The notes beneath the pieces were generated by a model that saw nothing but the letters and a program-made list of their open reading frames with translations, had not been told where the DNA came from and ran no database searches. From Clostridia bacterium (lineage in GTDB: Bacteria > Bacillota > Clostridia > Oscillospirales > Acutalibacteraceae), in assembly GCA_017631795.1 (NCBI GenBank), contig JAGBSO010000029.1, positions 1 through 64,000 of the forward strand: DNA of 64,000 nt. Reading direction: 5' to 3'. Position numbers and translations under genes: made by a program. Below are positions 41,721-50,564 of this stretch, piece by piece (within the stretch, counting starts at the first letter, position 1; each line of letters opens with the position of its first letter).

Positions 41721-43097
41721 TACTATGATTCTCTTAATCCATTTGCCCTTTTTGACAAAATATCCGCCCAGAATATCTTTGAGGAAATTCGTACACTGAC
41801 AGATTGCGTATATAGGTACAATTGCAAGAGGTGTGAAGTTACACAGCACAAATGCCGTCGCTGCACTGACAACCCAGATAAATACCGAGTCAAATATTAT
41901 TGTTATCATTGCTTCACCGCCTGAACGCAAGGTAAAATAACAGGCATTTGCAACAGCATCAAAAGGCATTGTAAGTGCGCAGATAATCATCATGCTTGTG
42001 GCAAGTGTTTTGACACTGTCCTCGATATTATAGAACTCAGGAATAAACTTTGCACTGATTGCAAAAAGCACGGCAACGCAAATGCTTATCAGAACCGAAA
42101 ATGTAATCAGTTTAACAGATGAATCTTTTGCTTCCTTTTCTTTGCCTGCACCGAGAAGCTGACCGAGAATTATGCCAATCGCAGAACCCAGCGAAAGGAA
42201 TGCAACGGAAAATACATTGAAAAATGTCTGCACGATGTTGTATGCCGCAACAACTTCCAGCCCTTTACCCGAATAACACTGATTGACAAACGCAACACCT
42301 GCTGCCCAAAGAGTTTCGTTCACCATAAGGGGTACACCCTTTGAGAAGATTTTTTTAACAAGAATCATCGGCACATGAAGACTTCTGTAAGCACCGACAA
42401 TGAATTTATTCTTCTCACGGTTGATTTCTGTACCAACGGCTACAATGATAAGTTCAACAAATCTTGAAATAACAGTTGCGATTGCGGCACCCTTTACACC
42501 CATTGCAGGTGCACCGAAATGACCGAAGATCAGCACATAATTCAGAACAAGATTCACAATAACTGCGGCAATTCCGGATACCATCGGAAGCACCGTCTGA
42601 CCTGTTTCCCTGAGAGTACTTGCATAGCATTGAGCAATCGCTGCGGGAATAAGACCGATAAGCATAATGTCAAGATACTCCCTACCTGCAGCAAGTGAAG
42701 CTGCCGCATCAGCAGCAGAGCCTTCACCTTTGAGATAAATTCCGATAAGGTTATTTCCAAAGAAATAAAAAGCACCGATAGCAAGAACAGTAATGGCAGT
42801 ACAGAAAATCATTTTAAAACGGAATGTATCCCGCAAACCTTTATGGTCATTGTTTCCGAAAAACTGAGCACCGAAAATGCCGGCTCCCGAAACAGCTCCG
42901 AAAATACACAGATTATAAACAAAAATAAGCTGATTTACTACAGAAACTCCAATCATTTCAATCTGCCCCACCTGACCGACCATCAGGCTGTCAAGCATAT
43001 TTACAAAATTTGTGATTCCGTTCTGTATCATAATCGGAAGCATCAGCACTACCACATTCTTATAAAATGTTCTGTTCCCGAAAAATCTCCTTAACAC
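41718..43097 (-). CDS. MATE-family efflux transporter
   Basis: The 459-residue protein has about 12 membrane segments and the MATE signatures: VMLPIMIQNGITNFVNMLDSLMVGQVG at the start and NACYFTLRSGGEAMITIIFD in the C-terminal half. Such proteins export drugs or cationic compounds with Na+ or H+. The start is taken as GTG at 43097, seven bases after AAGGAG; the frame is open upstream, but without a start signal. It is alone on the minus strand, divergent from a bile-salt-hydrolase-like gene with 133 nt between them. Confidence 0.92.
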   Translation of the reverse strand: MLRRFFGNRTFYKNVVVLMLPIMIQNGITNFVNMLDSLMVGQVGQIEMIGVSVVNQLIFVYNLCIFGAVSGAGIFGAQFFGNNDHKGLRDTFRFKMIFCTAITVLAIGAFYFFGNNLIGIYLKGEGSAADAAASLAAGREYLDIMLIGLIPAAIAQCYASTLRETGQTVLPMVSGIAAVIVNLVLNYVLIFGHFGAPAMGVKGAAIATVISRFVELIIVAVGTEINREKNKFIVGAYRSLHVPMILVKKIFSKGVPLMVNETLWAAGVAFVNQCYSGKGLEVVAAYNIVQTFFNVFSVAFLSLGSAIGIILGQLLGAGKEKEAKDSSVKLITFSVLISICVAVLFAISAKFIPEFYNIEDSVKTLATSMMIICALTMPFDAVANACYFTLRSGGEAMITIIFDSVFIWVVSAATAFVLCNFTPLAIVPIYAICQCTNFLKDILGGYFVKKGKWIKRIIV

Positions 43098-43230
43098 TCT
43101 ATCACTCCTTAAACAAACAGATTCTATCACATCTGTGTTTGTTAATCAAGAGTTTGTTTATTACTCCGAATTTTACGAATAACACTGAAAAAATACGGTT
43201 AAAATAATGACAAAAAAACGGGGTGATTTT

Positions 43231-44205
43231 ATGTGTACGGCAGTGACATACAAAACACGGGACTTTTATTTCGGCAGGACTCTTGATTACGATTTTTCTT
43301 ACTATGAAGAAGTGACGGTAACACCGAGAAATTTTCCTCTTATTTTCAGAAATGCAGACACAATAAATAAGCATTATGCAATTATCGGCATGGCACATGT
43401 TGCCGAAAACTACCCTCTTTATTACGATGCTGTAAACGAAAAAGGGTTATGTATTGCAGGGTTGAATTTCGTCGGTAATGCGCACTATAACAAGGTAAAA
43501 CCGCATTCGGACAATATTGCTCAGTTTGAACTTATTCCCCGGATTCTGGCTCAATGTGTATCGGTAAAAGAAGCAAAAGACCTTCTTGAAAAAATCAATA
43601 TTACAGACACAGCTTTCAGCGACAATCTGCCGGTAGCACAGCTTCACTGGATGATTGCAGATAAAAATGAAGCAATAACGGTTGAAGCGGTAAAAGAAGG
43701 GTTAAGGATTTATAAAAACCCCATGGGTGTGCTGACAAATAATCCGCCCTTTGATGAACAAGTTTTTCAGCTGAATAATTACATGAATTTATCTGCAAAA
43801 GAGCCTGAAAACCGCTTTTCGGAAAAGCTTTCACTCTCTGTTTACAGCAGAGGAATGGGGGCGTTGGGACTTCCCGGAGATTTATCTTCGCAGTCAAGAT
43901 TTGTCAGGGCATCATTTGTAAAAATGAACTCTGTTTCAGGTGATTCGGAAGAAGAAAGTGTGAGTCAGTTTTTTCATATAATGAATTCGGTTGACCAGCA
44001 ACGGGGATGCTGTGCGGTTGACAAAAATCAATACGAAATCACAATTTACACAAGCTGTTGCAATGCAGACAAAGGAATTTACTACTACACGACCTATGAC
44101 AATCATCAGATTACCGCGGTGAATATGTACGGCACATCCCCGGACGGTTCTGAACTCATGCGTTTTCCCCTTATAAAAGCAGAACAGATCAGGATGCAGA
44201 ATTAA
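43231..44205 (+). CDS. Choloylglycine hydrolase-family (bile salt hydrolase/penicillin acylase) protein
   Basis: A 324-residue Ntn hydrolase. After Met removal Cys2 (MCTAV) is the nucleophile. The family signs are FGRTLDYDFSY (Arg16, Asp19), NEKGLCIAGLNF, VLTNNPPFDEQ (Asn) and LPGDLSSQSRFVRA with the active-site Arg. This matches bile salt hydrolases of gut Gram-positives, which split glycine or taurine from bile acids; penicillin V acylases share the same motifs, so the substrate is not certain. The ATG at 43231 follows GGGGTGA. Its presence suggests an animal gut habitat. Confidence 0.9.
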   Translation: MCTAVTYKTRDFYFGRTLDYDFSYYEEVTVTPRNFPLIFRNADTINKHYAIIGMAHVAENYPLYYDAVNEKGLCIAGLNFVGNAHYNKVKPHSDNIAQFELIPRILAQCVSVKEAKDLLEKINITDTAFSDNLPVAQLHWMIADKNEAITVEAVKEGLRIYKNPMGVLTNNPPFDEQVFQLNNYMNLSAKEPENRFSEKLSLSVYSRGMGALGLPGDLSSQSRFVRASFVKMNSVSGDSEEESVSQFFHIMNSVDQQRGCCAVDKNQYEITIYTSCCNADKGIYYYTTYDNHQITAVNMYGTSPDGSELMRFPLIKAEQIRMQN

Positions 44206-44215
44206 TCCGGCAATA

Positions 44216-44244
44216 TTGACTTGAATCATTCGTGGTGCTATAAT
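44216..44244 (+). promoter_or_regulatory. Promoter of the YgjV-like gene
   Basis: TTGACT (44216-44221) and TATAAT (44239-44244), 17-nt spacer, 37 nt before the start codon. Confidence 0.75.
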
Positions 44245-44281
44245 TTCAGCATAAATTCAAAGAAAAGCAAGGTCAGATTTT

Positions 44282-44827
44282 ATGACAACAACAGAAATTA
44301 TCGCACAGGTCATCGGCATATTTGCCATGATATTCAATCTGCTTTCATATCAGCAGAAAACACGCAACAAAGCTATTATTTTTCAGCTTTTCGGCACAAC
44401 TCTTTTCACCGTGAATTTTCTTATGCTCGGTGCAATGGTAGGCGGTCTGCTGAATCTTGTGGGTGCAATCAGAGCAATAATATTCATCAACAAAGAAAAA
44501 CTCCGTGCAGACCATATCGCATGGCAGATAGGCTTTGTGGCTGTCTATTTTGCTTCATACATACTCACATTCACAGTTTTCGGAAAAGAGCCGACTCCGT
44601 TCAATTTCATTATTGAATTTCTGCCTCTCATCGGCATGATTGCAACAACAATCAGTTACCGTTTTACCGATGCAAAAGCTATCCGCAGATTCGGACTCAT
44701 AAGCTCCCCTGCATGGCTTGTTTACAATATCGCAAATCTGTCCGTTGGTGCAATTCTTTGCGAAGTGCTCAGTCTCGGATCAATCATCATCGGCATTATA
44801 AGACTTGACAGAAAAGATAAACAATAA
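44282..44827 (+). CDS. YgjV-family inner membrane protein
   Basis: The 181-residue protein is composed of about six membrane helices. It starts IAQVIGIFAMIFNLLSYQQKTRNKAIIFQLFGTTLFTVNF, typical for the YgjV family (Pfam Imp-YgjV), and has LSSPAWLVYN-like residues later (ISSPAWLVYNIANLSVGAIL). The role is unknown; SWEET/PQ-loop-like transport has been proposed for similar folds. Its last codons (CAA TAA) fall inside a dispersed repeat, which has therefore settled at, or replaced, the very end of the gene. Confidence 0.85.
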   Translation: MTTTEIIAQVIGIFAMIFNLLSYQQKTRNKAIIFQLFGTTLFTVNFLMLGAMVGGLLNLVGAIRAIIFINKEKLRADHIAWQIGFVAVYFASYILTFTVFGKEPTPFNFIIEFLPLIGMIATTISYRFTDAKAIRRFGLISSPAWLVYNIANLSVGAILCEVLSLGSIIIGIIRLDRKDKQ

Positions 44828-44924
44828 TTTAGCTGTGCTAAATTATTGTAGTGGAAAATTGAAAGTTGAAAGTTGAAAATGAATAGAGCGAAGCGGAATC
44901 AAGTGCGAAGCACTTCCGAAACTT
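44821..44924 (+). repeat. Dispersed intergenic element, copy 2
   Basis: It starts with a perfect 13-3-13 palindrome (arm ACAATAATTTAGC, 44821-44849), then GTGGAAAATTGAAAGTTG-type tracts, GAGCGAAGCGG and a small hairpin AAGTGC-GAA-GCACTT (44901-44915). It matches 10785-10887 inverted. Beyond the match, to 44975, similar short words recur (TTTCCATTTTCCATTC, GAGCGAAGCG, TAAATTATTGTTTACG), so the local element may extend further. Confidence 0.85.
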
Positions 44925-44992
44925 TCCATTTTCCATTCTCAACTTTCCATTTGAGCGAAGCGATAAATTATTGTTTACGAAAGGATTTGACT

Positions 44993-46714
44993 ATGAATTT
45001 CAGAATTTCAGGCGGAAACAAATCTGCCGACATCAGACTCACAGAAAACAGAATCGGTGACATTCTTTATCTCACCGTCAACATGACATTACCCACTCCC
45101 GAAATCCCTGAAACATTCAGCATCAAATGGAATTTCAGCGCAAGCGATGTACATTCAACATGGAATCCGTCACTGCTTGATATTCACGGTCTGGCTTTTG
45201 AATGGGGTATGCTCAAATTGCAGTCCCGTCTTGCATCATGGATGCCCGTGCAGTCTCTCATTTCCCAGAACGGCACAAACAAGCTGTGCATTGCTGTTTC
45301 CGATGTTGACACTCCCATCAACATAAAAACAGGTCTTCGTGAAGAAGATGCAACATTTGCCTGTGAAATCGAATTTTTCACAAAGCCCACATCTCCCGTA
45401 AGCTCATATAATGCAACCGTGCGTTTTGATATGCGTTCAATCCCCTATTATGACAGCATCTATGACACTTCAGACTGGTGGGAAAACGACTGCGGTTATA
45501 AACCCGCACATGTACCTGATGCGGCAAAAATGCCTATGGATTCACTCTGGTACAGTTTCCATCAGATGCTTGACAAGGATGAAATCATCAAGGAATGCAA
45601 AGCATCAAAAGAATTGGGACTTGAAACCGTCATAATTGATGACGGATGGCAGACAGACGACAACAACCGTGGTTATGCTTACTGCGGCGACTGGCTTGTT
45701 GCTCCGAAAAAAATGGGCGATATGGCTGAGCTTGTCGGTGAATTACATAAGATAGATATGAAAGTCATGCTCTGGTACTCTGTACCGTTTATGGGCAAAT
45801 ATACTTCAAAATACGAAGAATTCAAGGATATGTTCCTTGAAGGCTCAGGTAATGACATTGACTTTTTCGGTCTTGATCCCAGATACAAAAAAGTACGTGA
45901 TTACCTTGTGAATATTTATAAGAATGCTGTTTCCGAATGGAAGCTTGACGGTCTGAAGCTTGATTTTATCGATTCTTTTGTTCTCAGGGGGAAATCTCTG
46001 GAATACGATTCAAAACGTGATTATCAGTCACTTGAAGATGCAATTCATGCACTTATGACAGAAGTTAAAACAGCACTTACAAAAATAAACCCCGATATAC
46101 TTATTGAATTCCGTCAGTCTTATGTCGGTCCGTCAATCAGAAAATACGGAAATATGCTCCGTGTGGGTGACTGCCCTTGCGATACTCTCAAAAACAGAGT
46201 GGGTGTTATCAATCTGCGTATGACATCAGGCAGAACTGCTGTTCATTCAGATATGATAATGTGGAACGTGAATGATACTGTTGAAAATGCAGCACTTCAG
46301 TTTGCAAGCATTCTTTACGGCGTGCCTCAGGTTTCCGTACGAGCAGATAAAATCCCCGAAGATCAATACAGAATGCTCAGATACTATATTTCTTTCTGGA
46401 AAGAATGGAAAGATGTACTTCTTGACGGAAAACTCACAGCAGAAAATCCCGAATGCAATTACAGCTCTGCTTGCAGTACACTCGGTGACAAATCAGTAAT
46501 CACTTCATTTACAAATCCCGTTATCTGCGTAAAAACAAAGGATGCAGTTGCTGTCAACGCTTCAATGTACAATTCACTTATCATAAAAGGTGCAAAAGAC
46601 AAAAATTATGCCGTTGTCAATTGCATGGGTGATGAACTTGCAAAAGGGGTTGTTGCAACAGATATTGAAGAAATCAATGTTCCCGTTGCAGGTATGATCT
46701 TTATTACCGGATAA
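44993..46714 (+). CDS. Alpha-galactosidase-like glycoside hydrolase (GH36/clan D)
   Basis: The 573-residue protein has an N-terminal beta-sandwich (about 1-150) and a TIM-barrel of clan GH-D. The nucleophile motif LKLDFID gives Asp324, and the acid/base motif RVGDCPCD gives Asp393. Also seen: TVIIDDGWQTDDNNRGY and MKVMLWYSVPFMG. It lacks a signal peptide, so it should act on raffinose- or melibiose-type sugars inside the cell. The ATG at 44993 follows GAAAGGA; the frame reads back into the dispersed repeat but that part is not coding. The gene has no sugar transporter beside it. Confidence 0.88.
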   Translation: MNFRISGGNKSADIRLTENRIGDILYLTVNMTLPTPEIPETFSIKWNFSASDVHSTWNPSLLDIHGLAFEWGMLKLQSRLASWMPVQSLISQNGTNKLCIAVSDVDTPINIKTGLREEDATFACEIEFFTKPTSPVSSYNATVRFDMRSIPYYDSIYDTSDWWENDCGYKPAHVPDAAKMPMDSLWYSFHQMLDKDEIIKECKASKELGLETVIIDDGWQTDDNNRGYAYCGDWLVAPKKMGDMAELVGELHKIDMKVMLWYSVPFMGKYTSKYEEFKDMFLEGSGNDIDFFGLDPRYKKVRDYLVNIYKNAVSEWKLDGLKLDFIDSFVLRGKSLEYDSKRDYQSLEDAIHALMTEVKTALTKINPDILIEFRQSYVGPSIRKYGNMLRVGDCPCDTLKNRVGVINLRMTSGRTAVHSDMIMWNVNDTVENAALQFASILYGVPQVSVRADKIPEDQYRMLRYYISFWKEWKDVLLDGKLTAENPECNYSSACSTLGDKSVITSFTNPVICVKTKDAVAVNASMYNSLIIKGAKDKNYAVVNCMGDELAKGVVATDIEEINVPVAGMIFITG

Positions 46715-46726
46715 GCGAAAATTTAC

Positions 46727-46755
46727 TTGAAAAAAAACCTCCTGTTTGATATATT
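46727..46755 (+). promoter_or_regulatory. Promoter of the 204-residue lipoprotein
   Basis: TTGAAA (46727-46732) and TATATT (46750-46755), 17-nt spacer. It lies inside an inverted repeat AACCTCCT/AGGAGGTT (46736-46743 and 46762-46769), the right arm of which is the ribosome binding site. Confidence 0.65.
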
Positions 46756-46776
46756 GAAAATAGGAGGTTGATTTTT

Positions 46777-47391
46777 ATGAAAAAACTTTGTTGTTGGCTT
46801 TTAATTATTATCGTTATTACATTATGCGGCTGTTCTGTTTCAAAACAGGATGAAGAAACAACAGAAGTTGTATCACTAACGGAAACTTCTTCCTATACAA
46901 GTGAAATTATTGATGAAAGTGATTATTATAAAGTCATATACAACGGTGATTTTACTTACAGTTATGAGATTCGTGACAAATCAGGAAACATTCTTTTATC
47001 AGATAATTCCGAAAAAGAAGAACCGCATATAGACATGCTGAATGATAATACCGTTAAGTTAATGATTCAAAGAGGTACAGGACTTGCTACTCAAGTCACT
47101 ACTTATTGCAATATAGAACAAGGCACCGTATCAGATAAATTTTCATATGTACTGACTGAGTTTGATAAAAATACAGTTTATATTCAATACCGAGATAATG
47201 TGCACTATATTATTATTCAAAATATTTTTGACAAAAATGAATTTTACCAAGAATCTAAAATAAGTGATGCATCACCGATTGCTGATGCCATTACAAATGC
47301 TGAAATTTCCGAAGACGGTAAAATTCTTACAGTAACATATCACACAGGAGAAGATTGTTTGGAAACAAAAATGCTAATTGCACTGAAATAA
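46777..47391 (+). CDS. Small lipoprotein of unknown function (204 residues)
   Basis: It has a typical lipoprotein signal (KKLCCWLLIIIVITLCGC; lipidated Cys about residue 19), then a Glu/Thr-rich linker and a predominantly beta domain (VIYNGDFTYSYEIRDKSGNILL; VHYIIIQNIFDKNEFY). The ATG at 46777 has AGGAGG nine bases upstream. Codon usage is more AT-rich than in the neighbouring core genes, as often seen in accessory genes. It resembles no family that I recognise. It has its own promoter and terminator. Confidence 0.75.
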   Translation: MKKLCCWLLIIIVITLCGCSVSKQDEETTEVVSLTETSSYTSEIIDESDYYKVIYNGDFTYSYEIRDKSGNILLSDNSEKEEPHIDMLNDNTVKLMIQRGTGLATQVTTYCNIEQGTVSDKFSYVLTEFDKNTVYIQYRDNVHYIIIQNIFDKNEFYQESKISDASPIADAITNAEISEDGKILTVTYHTGEDCLETKMLIALK

Positions 47392-47394
47392 GCA

Positions 47395-47420
47395 AAAAAC
47401 CACGCAAATGCGTGGTTTTT
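47395..47420. terminator. Bidirectional terminator
   Basis: AAAAACCACGC/GCGTGGTTTTT hairpin with AAAT loop. It sits between the converging lipoprotein and EamA genes. Confidence 0.88.
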
Positions 47421-47421
47421 C

Positions 47422-48306
47422 TTATTCTTTGATTTTCTTGAAATTTATTTCGCTTACAAATGCACTTCCGAGAATAAGCACTGCACCGATTATTCCGTAA
47501 ATATCCATTTCTTCTTTAAGAACAAATGCTGAAAGAAGAATTGCAACTGCCGGATCTATATAACTGAAAATCGCAACAGTCTGTGCTTTCAGTTCTTTCA
47601 TGGAGTTGAAATAGAATGCATACGCAATACCTGTATGAACAATTCCCACAACCAGAAGCAGTATCACGGACTGTGTTGTGAATGTTATTGAAGACATATC
47701 TTCCGTAATGAATATATACGGCAAAACAACGATTGCGGCTGTGCCCAGCTGCATTATTGTTTTTTCATATGCAGAAATTTCTCCGAGTTTTTTATTCAGA
47801 ACGATTACTGTTGCATAAAGAATTGCAGCACCCAGGCCGAAAAGAATACCCTTGATTTCTGACAATTCAGGGATTCCGTTTTTTATCATTCCCGAAACAA
47901 AAACCATGCCCACAAGTGCTCCGATGAGGCAGATAAACTGCTTTAATGTAAGTTTTTCTTTCAGGAAAAACGGCGATGCAAGCATTACAAAAAACGGGGC
48001 AAGATAATATGTAAGTGTTGCTGTTGCCACTGTTGTATAATTATATGCTTCAAACAGCAAAATCCAATTGAAGCCTATTGCTGCGCCCGAAAGAACAAGT
48101 ATAAGCAGGTTCTTTTTTATGTTTTCAGGCGAAAGCTTGTTTTTTGTTACAAGCACCACAAGCAATAAAAAAATCATACCTGTGAGCCCTCTTGCGCAAG
48201 CAATCACGCTTGAGGGCATCGGTATGTATTTTACAAATATTCCGATGCTGCTGAAAACAAGCATCGATGCTGTGAGCTGTAACTTTGAACTTACAGCAGA
48301 TTTCAT
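47422..48306 (-). CDS. EamA/DMT-family transporter
   Basis: The 294-residue protein has ten membrane helices in two repeated EamA halves (TASMLVFSSIGIFVKYIPMP and, in the second half, LIGALVGMVFVSGM to EMDIYGIIGAVLILGSAF). Such proteins usually export amino acids or other metabolites. The ATG at 48306 is one base from the mscL stop, with GAGG in the last codons of mscL as ribosome binding site, so translation is coupled. Substrate unknown. Confidence 0.88.
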   Translation of the reverse strand: MKSAVSSKLQLTASMLVFSSIGIFVKYIPMPSSVIACARGLTGMIFLLLVVLVTKNKLSPENIKKNLLILVLSGAAIGFNWILLFEAYNYTTVATATLTYYLAPFFVMLASPFFLKEKLTLKQFICLIGALVGMVFVSGMIKNGIPELSEIKGILFGLGAAILYATVIVLNKKLGEISAYEKTIMQLGTAAIVVLPYIFITEDMSSITFTTQSVILLLVVGIVHTGIAYAFYFNSMKELKAQTVAIFSYIDPAVAILLSAFVLKEEMDIYGIIGAVLILGSAFVSEINFKKIKE

Positions 48307-48307
48307 A

Positions 48308-48727
48308 TTAAACGGCAGCCTCTTCCTTTTCTTCTTCAATTACAGAAGTACAGTGAGGACAACGTGTTGCTTCAATAGCAATGTCGCTCATACAGAAAGG
48401 ACACTTCTTTGTTGTGGGAGCTGCAGGTGCTTCTTCCTTCTTGCCCATTGTCATAAGCTTGTTGATAAACTTGACAATACAGAAGAGAATGAAAGCCATA
48501 ATGATAAAGTTGATAACCGCAGTGATGAAGTTTGACGCATAAACACCGATTTCAGCTTTTTCGATGGGGTCGCCTGCTGTGATAAGCTGAAGAATGGGGT
48601 TGATGAAGTTGTCTGTAAGTGATGTTACGATATCTTTGAAAGCAGCACCGATAATAACACCTACAGCAAGGTCAAGCACATTACCTTTGAGAGCAAACTC
48701 TTTGAATTCTTTAAAAAACTTTTTCAT
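48308..48727 (-). CDS. mscL: Large-conductance mechanosensitive channel with C-terminal zinc ribbon
   Basis: MscL opens under membrane tension to release solutes. The 139-residue protein has the N-terminal amphipathic helix and first membrane helix (MKKFFKEFKEFALKGNVLDLAVGVIIGAAF), a short periplasmic loop, the second membrane helix (FITAVINFIIMAFILFCIVKF) and then, instead of a plain helical bundle, a zinc ribbon with two CxxC pairs (CPFCMSDIAIEATRCPHC, about 109-126) and an acidic tail. Similar ribbons occur in other clostridial MscL proteins. It overlaps functionally with the following EamA gene through the shared ribosome binding region. Confidence 0.95.
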   Translation of the reverse strand: MKKFFKEFKEFALKGNVLDLAVGVIIGAAFKDIVTSLTDNFINPILQLITAGDPIEKAEIGVYASNFITAVINFIIMAFILFCIVKFINKLMTMGKKEEAPAAPTTKKCPFCMSDIAIEATRCPHCTSVIEEEKEEAAV

Positions 48728-48760
48728 GATTCCATCATCCTTTTTTTATTTTTACATTCC

Positions 48761-50230
48761 TCAGTTGGAATGATAATTTGGCTCACAAGTGAGATTTACG
48801 CCGAGTCTTTTGAAAACCTTTTCGTCAATCTGTGAAAGCATTACCGTTGAATGAACTTCGCATCCGCGAAGGTTTCCGAGCTGTTCCATAGCTTTTTCCG
48901 CATCGGGATTTGTTACCGCACAGATTGAAAGAGCAATGAGCACTTCGTCTGTATGAAGTCTCGGGTTTCTGTTGCCCAGATGGTCAACTTTGAGATGCTG
49001 TATTGGCTGGATTGTTTCGGGAGAAATCAGATGCAGTTCATCATCAAGTCCTGCAAGTGCTTTGAGTGCATTAAGAAGCAGTGCAGAGGATGAACCGAGA
49101 AGTTCTGATGTCTTTCCTGTAAGAATTCTGCCGTCATTGAGCTCAATTGCCGCTGCGGGAAGCCCCGTAAGCTCAGCTTTCTGAAGTGCAGGTGAAATAA
49201 CTTTTCTTTCGTTTGGTGTAACACCTGCTTTTTTCATAAGAAGCTCTAGTTTATAAACGGTTTCATCTGCAGTTTTTCCTTTACGATGATCGCAAAGAGC
49301 AGTATAATAACGACGGATTATTTCGTCACATGATGCTTTTTTTACTGCATCATTGTCAAAAATACAGTTACCAGCCATGTTTACACCCATATCTGTGGGT
49401 GATTTATAGGGACATTCACCGTAAATTGTTTCAAGCATAGCCTTAACAACAGGGAAAATCTCCACATCACGGTTATAATTGACTGTTGTTTCACCGTAAG
49501 CATCAAGATGGAACGGGTCAATCATATTGACATCGTTAAGGTCAGCGGTTGCAGCTTCATATGCAAGGTTGACGGGATGATTGAGTGACAGATTCCATAT
49601 GGGGAATGTTTCAAACTTCGCATAACCTGATGCTATACCCTTTTTATGCTCATGGTAAAGCTGTGAAAGGCAGGTTGCCATTTTTCCGCTTCCGGGACCC
49701 GGAGCAGTAACAACAACAAGCTGACGGGATGTTTCGATATACTCATTCATTCCGTAGCCTTCATCACTTACAACTTTTGCAACATTTGACGGATAGCCTT
49801 CGATTGCATAGTGCATATACACCTTTATGCCGAGACCTTCAAGTCTTTTCTTGAAAGCCTTTGCCTGAGGCTGTCCTGCATAACAGGTCATTACAACACT
49901 TCCGACATAAAGACCGATGCTTCTGAATATATCAATAATGCGAAGCGTGTCGATATCATAAGTGATACCAAGGTCACCACGGAGCTTGTTTTTTTCAATA
50001 TGCGCAGCATTGATGGCAATAACTATTTCAACCTGTTCTTTCATCTGCAGAAGCATACGCAGCTTACTGTCAGGCTTGAAACCGGGAAGAACTCTTGATG
50101 CATGGAAATCATCATAAAGCTTTCCGCCGAATTCAAGATAAAGCTTTCCGCCGAACTTTTCTATACGCTGACGTATATGCTCGGACTGCATTTTAAGATA
50201 TTTTTCGTTGTCAAATCCTGTTTTTATCAT
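48761..50230 (-). CDS. DUF1846 (UPF0371) protein
   Basis: The 489-residue protein starts [49 protein letters not shown], the unmistakable start of DUF1846. Other family parts are [22 protein letters not shown], like a nucleotide-binding loop, and [18 protein letters not shown]. The family is common in Firmicutes and actinobacteria; structure suggests an NTP-binding enzyme but the reaction is unknown. It is divergent from the corA leader region. Confidence 0.93.
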   Translation of the reverse strand: MIKTGFDNEKYLKMQSEHIRQRIEKFGGKLYLEFGGKLYDDFHASRVLPGFKPDSKLRMLLQMKEQVEIVIAINAAHIEKNKLRGDLGITYDIDTLRIIDIFRSIGLYVGSVVMTCYAGQPQAKAFKKRLEGLGIKVYMHYAIEGYPSNVAKVVSDEGYGMNEYIETSRQLVVVTAPGPGSGKMATCLSQLYHEHKKGIASGYAKFETFPIWNLSLNHPVNLAYEAATADLNDVNMIDPFHLDAYGETTVNYNRDVEIFPVVKAMLETIYGECPYKSPTDMGVNMAGNCIFDNDAVKKASCDEIIRRYYTALCDHRKGKTADETVYKLELLMKKAGVTPNERKVISPALQKAELTGLPAAAIELNDGRILTGKTSELLGSSSALLLNALKALAGLDDELHLISPETIQPIQHLKVDHLGNRNPRLHTDEVLIALSICAVTNPDAEKAMEQLGNLRGCEVHSTVMLSQIDEKVFKRLGVNLTCEPNYHSN

Positions 50231-50355
50231 ATCATGTCGCCTCTCAGCTCATTCTAAAACAGTATATATTATAGCACACAAAGAAAAGCTTTTCAACAAT
50301 AATAAAAATTTTCTGTTTATTTTTAATTTTTCCTTAAAGGTTTAACTTTATAATC

Positions 50356-50384
50356 TTGACAAATCAGATTCAAAGTTATAGAAT
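50356..50384 (+). promoter_or_regulatory. corA promoter
   Basis: TTGACA (50356-50361) and TAGAAT (50379-50384), 17-nt spacer. It gives a leader of about 175 nt before the corA start codon. Confidence 0.8.
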
Positions 50385-50408
50385 AATAAAAGAGTTTTTA
50401 TGCTCATA

Positions 50409-50553
50409 TTTTATTTATTCAAAGGACGTGATTCTTAATGGTTCCTGACGCGTGTGCGGAAACCGGAATACCCCCCAAACGAAGAATCGCTGAATAAAAC
50501 AAAACCTTGAACCTTTAGCTTTTCACGGCTTTGTTTTGTTCGGCCGTGAAAGG
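50409..50553 (+). promoter_or_regulatory. Structured corA leader, candidate riboswitch
   Basis: The leader folds into stacked helices: P1 TTTATTCA/TGAATAAA (50414-50421, 50491-50498), P2 GATTCTT/AAGAATC (50430-50436, 50482-50488), P3 GGTTCC/GGAAACC (50440-50445, 50458-50464), with asymmetric internal loops. A second domain, CTTTTCACGGC/GCCGTGAAAGG (50519-50529, 50543-50553), traps the AAAGG ribosome binding site. The loop of this hairpin (GTTTTGTT, 50533-50540) is exactly complementary to AACAAAAC (50498-50505). This looks like an aptamer plus a translational switch. It does not fit the M-box or yybP-ykoY motifs as I know them. Confidence 0.65.
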
Positions 50554-50564
50554 ATTTGATAATA

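Noticed and set aside
44873-44992. N-terminal extension of the GH36 gene
   Set aside because: This part of the frame lies in the dispersed repeat, has no ribosome binding site and does not resemble a glycosidase start; the ATG at 44993 does have one.
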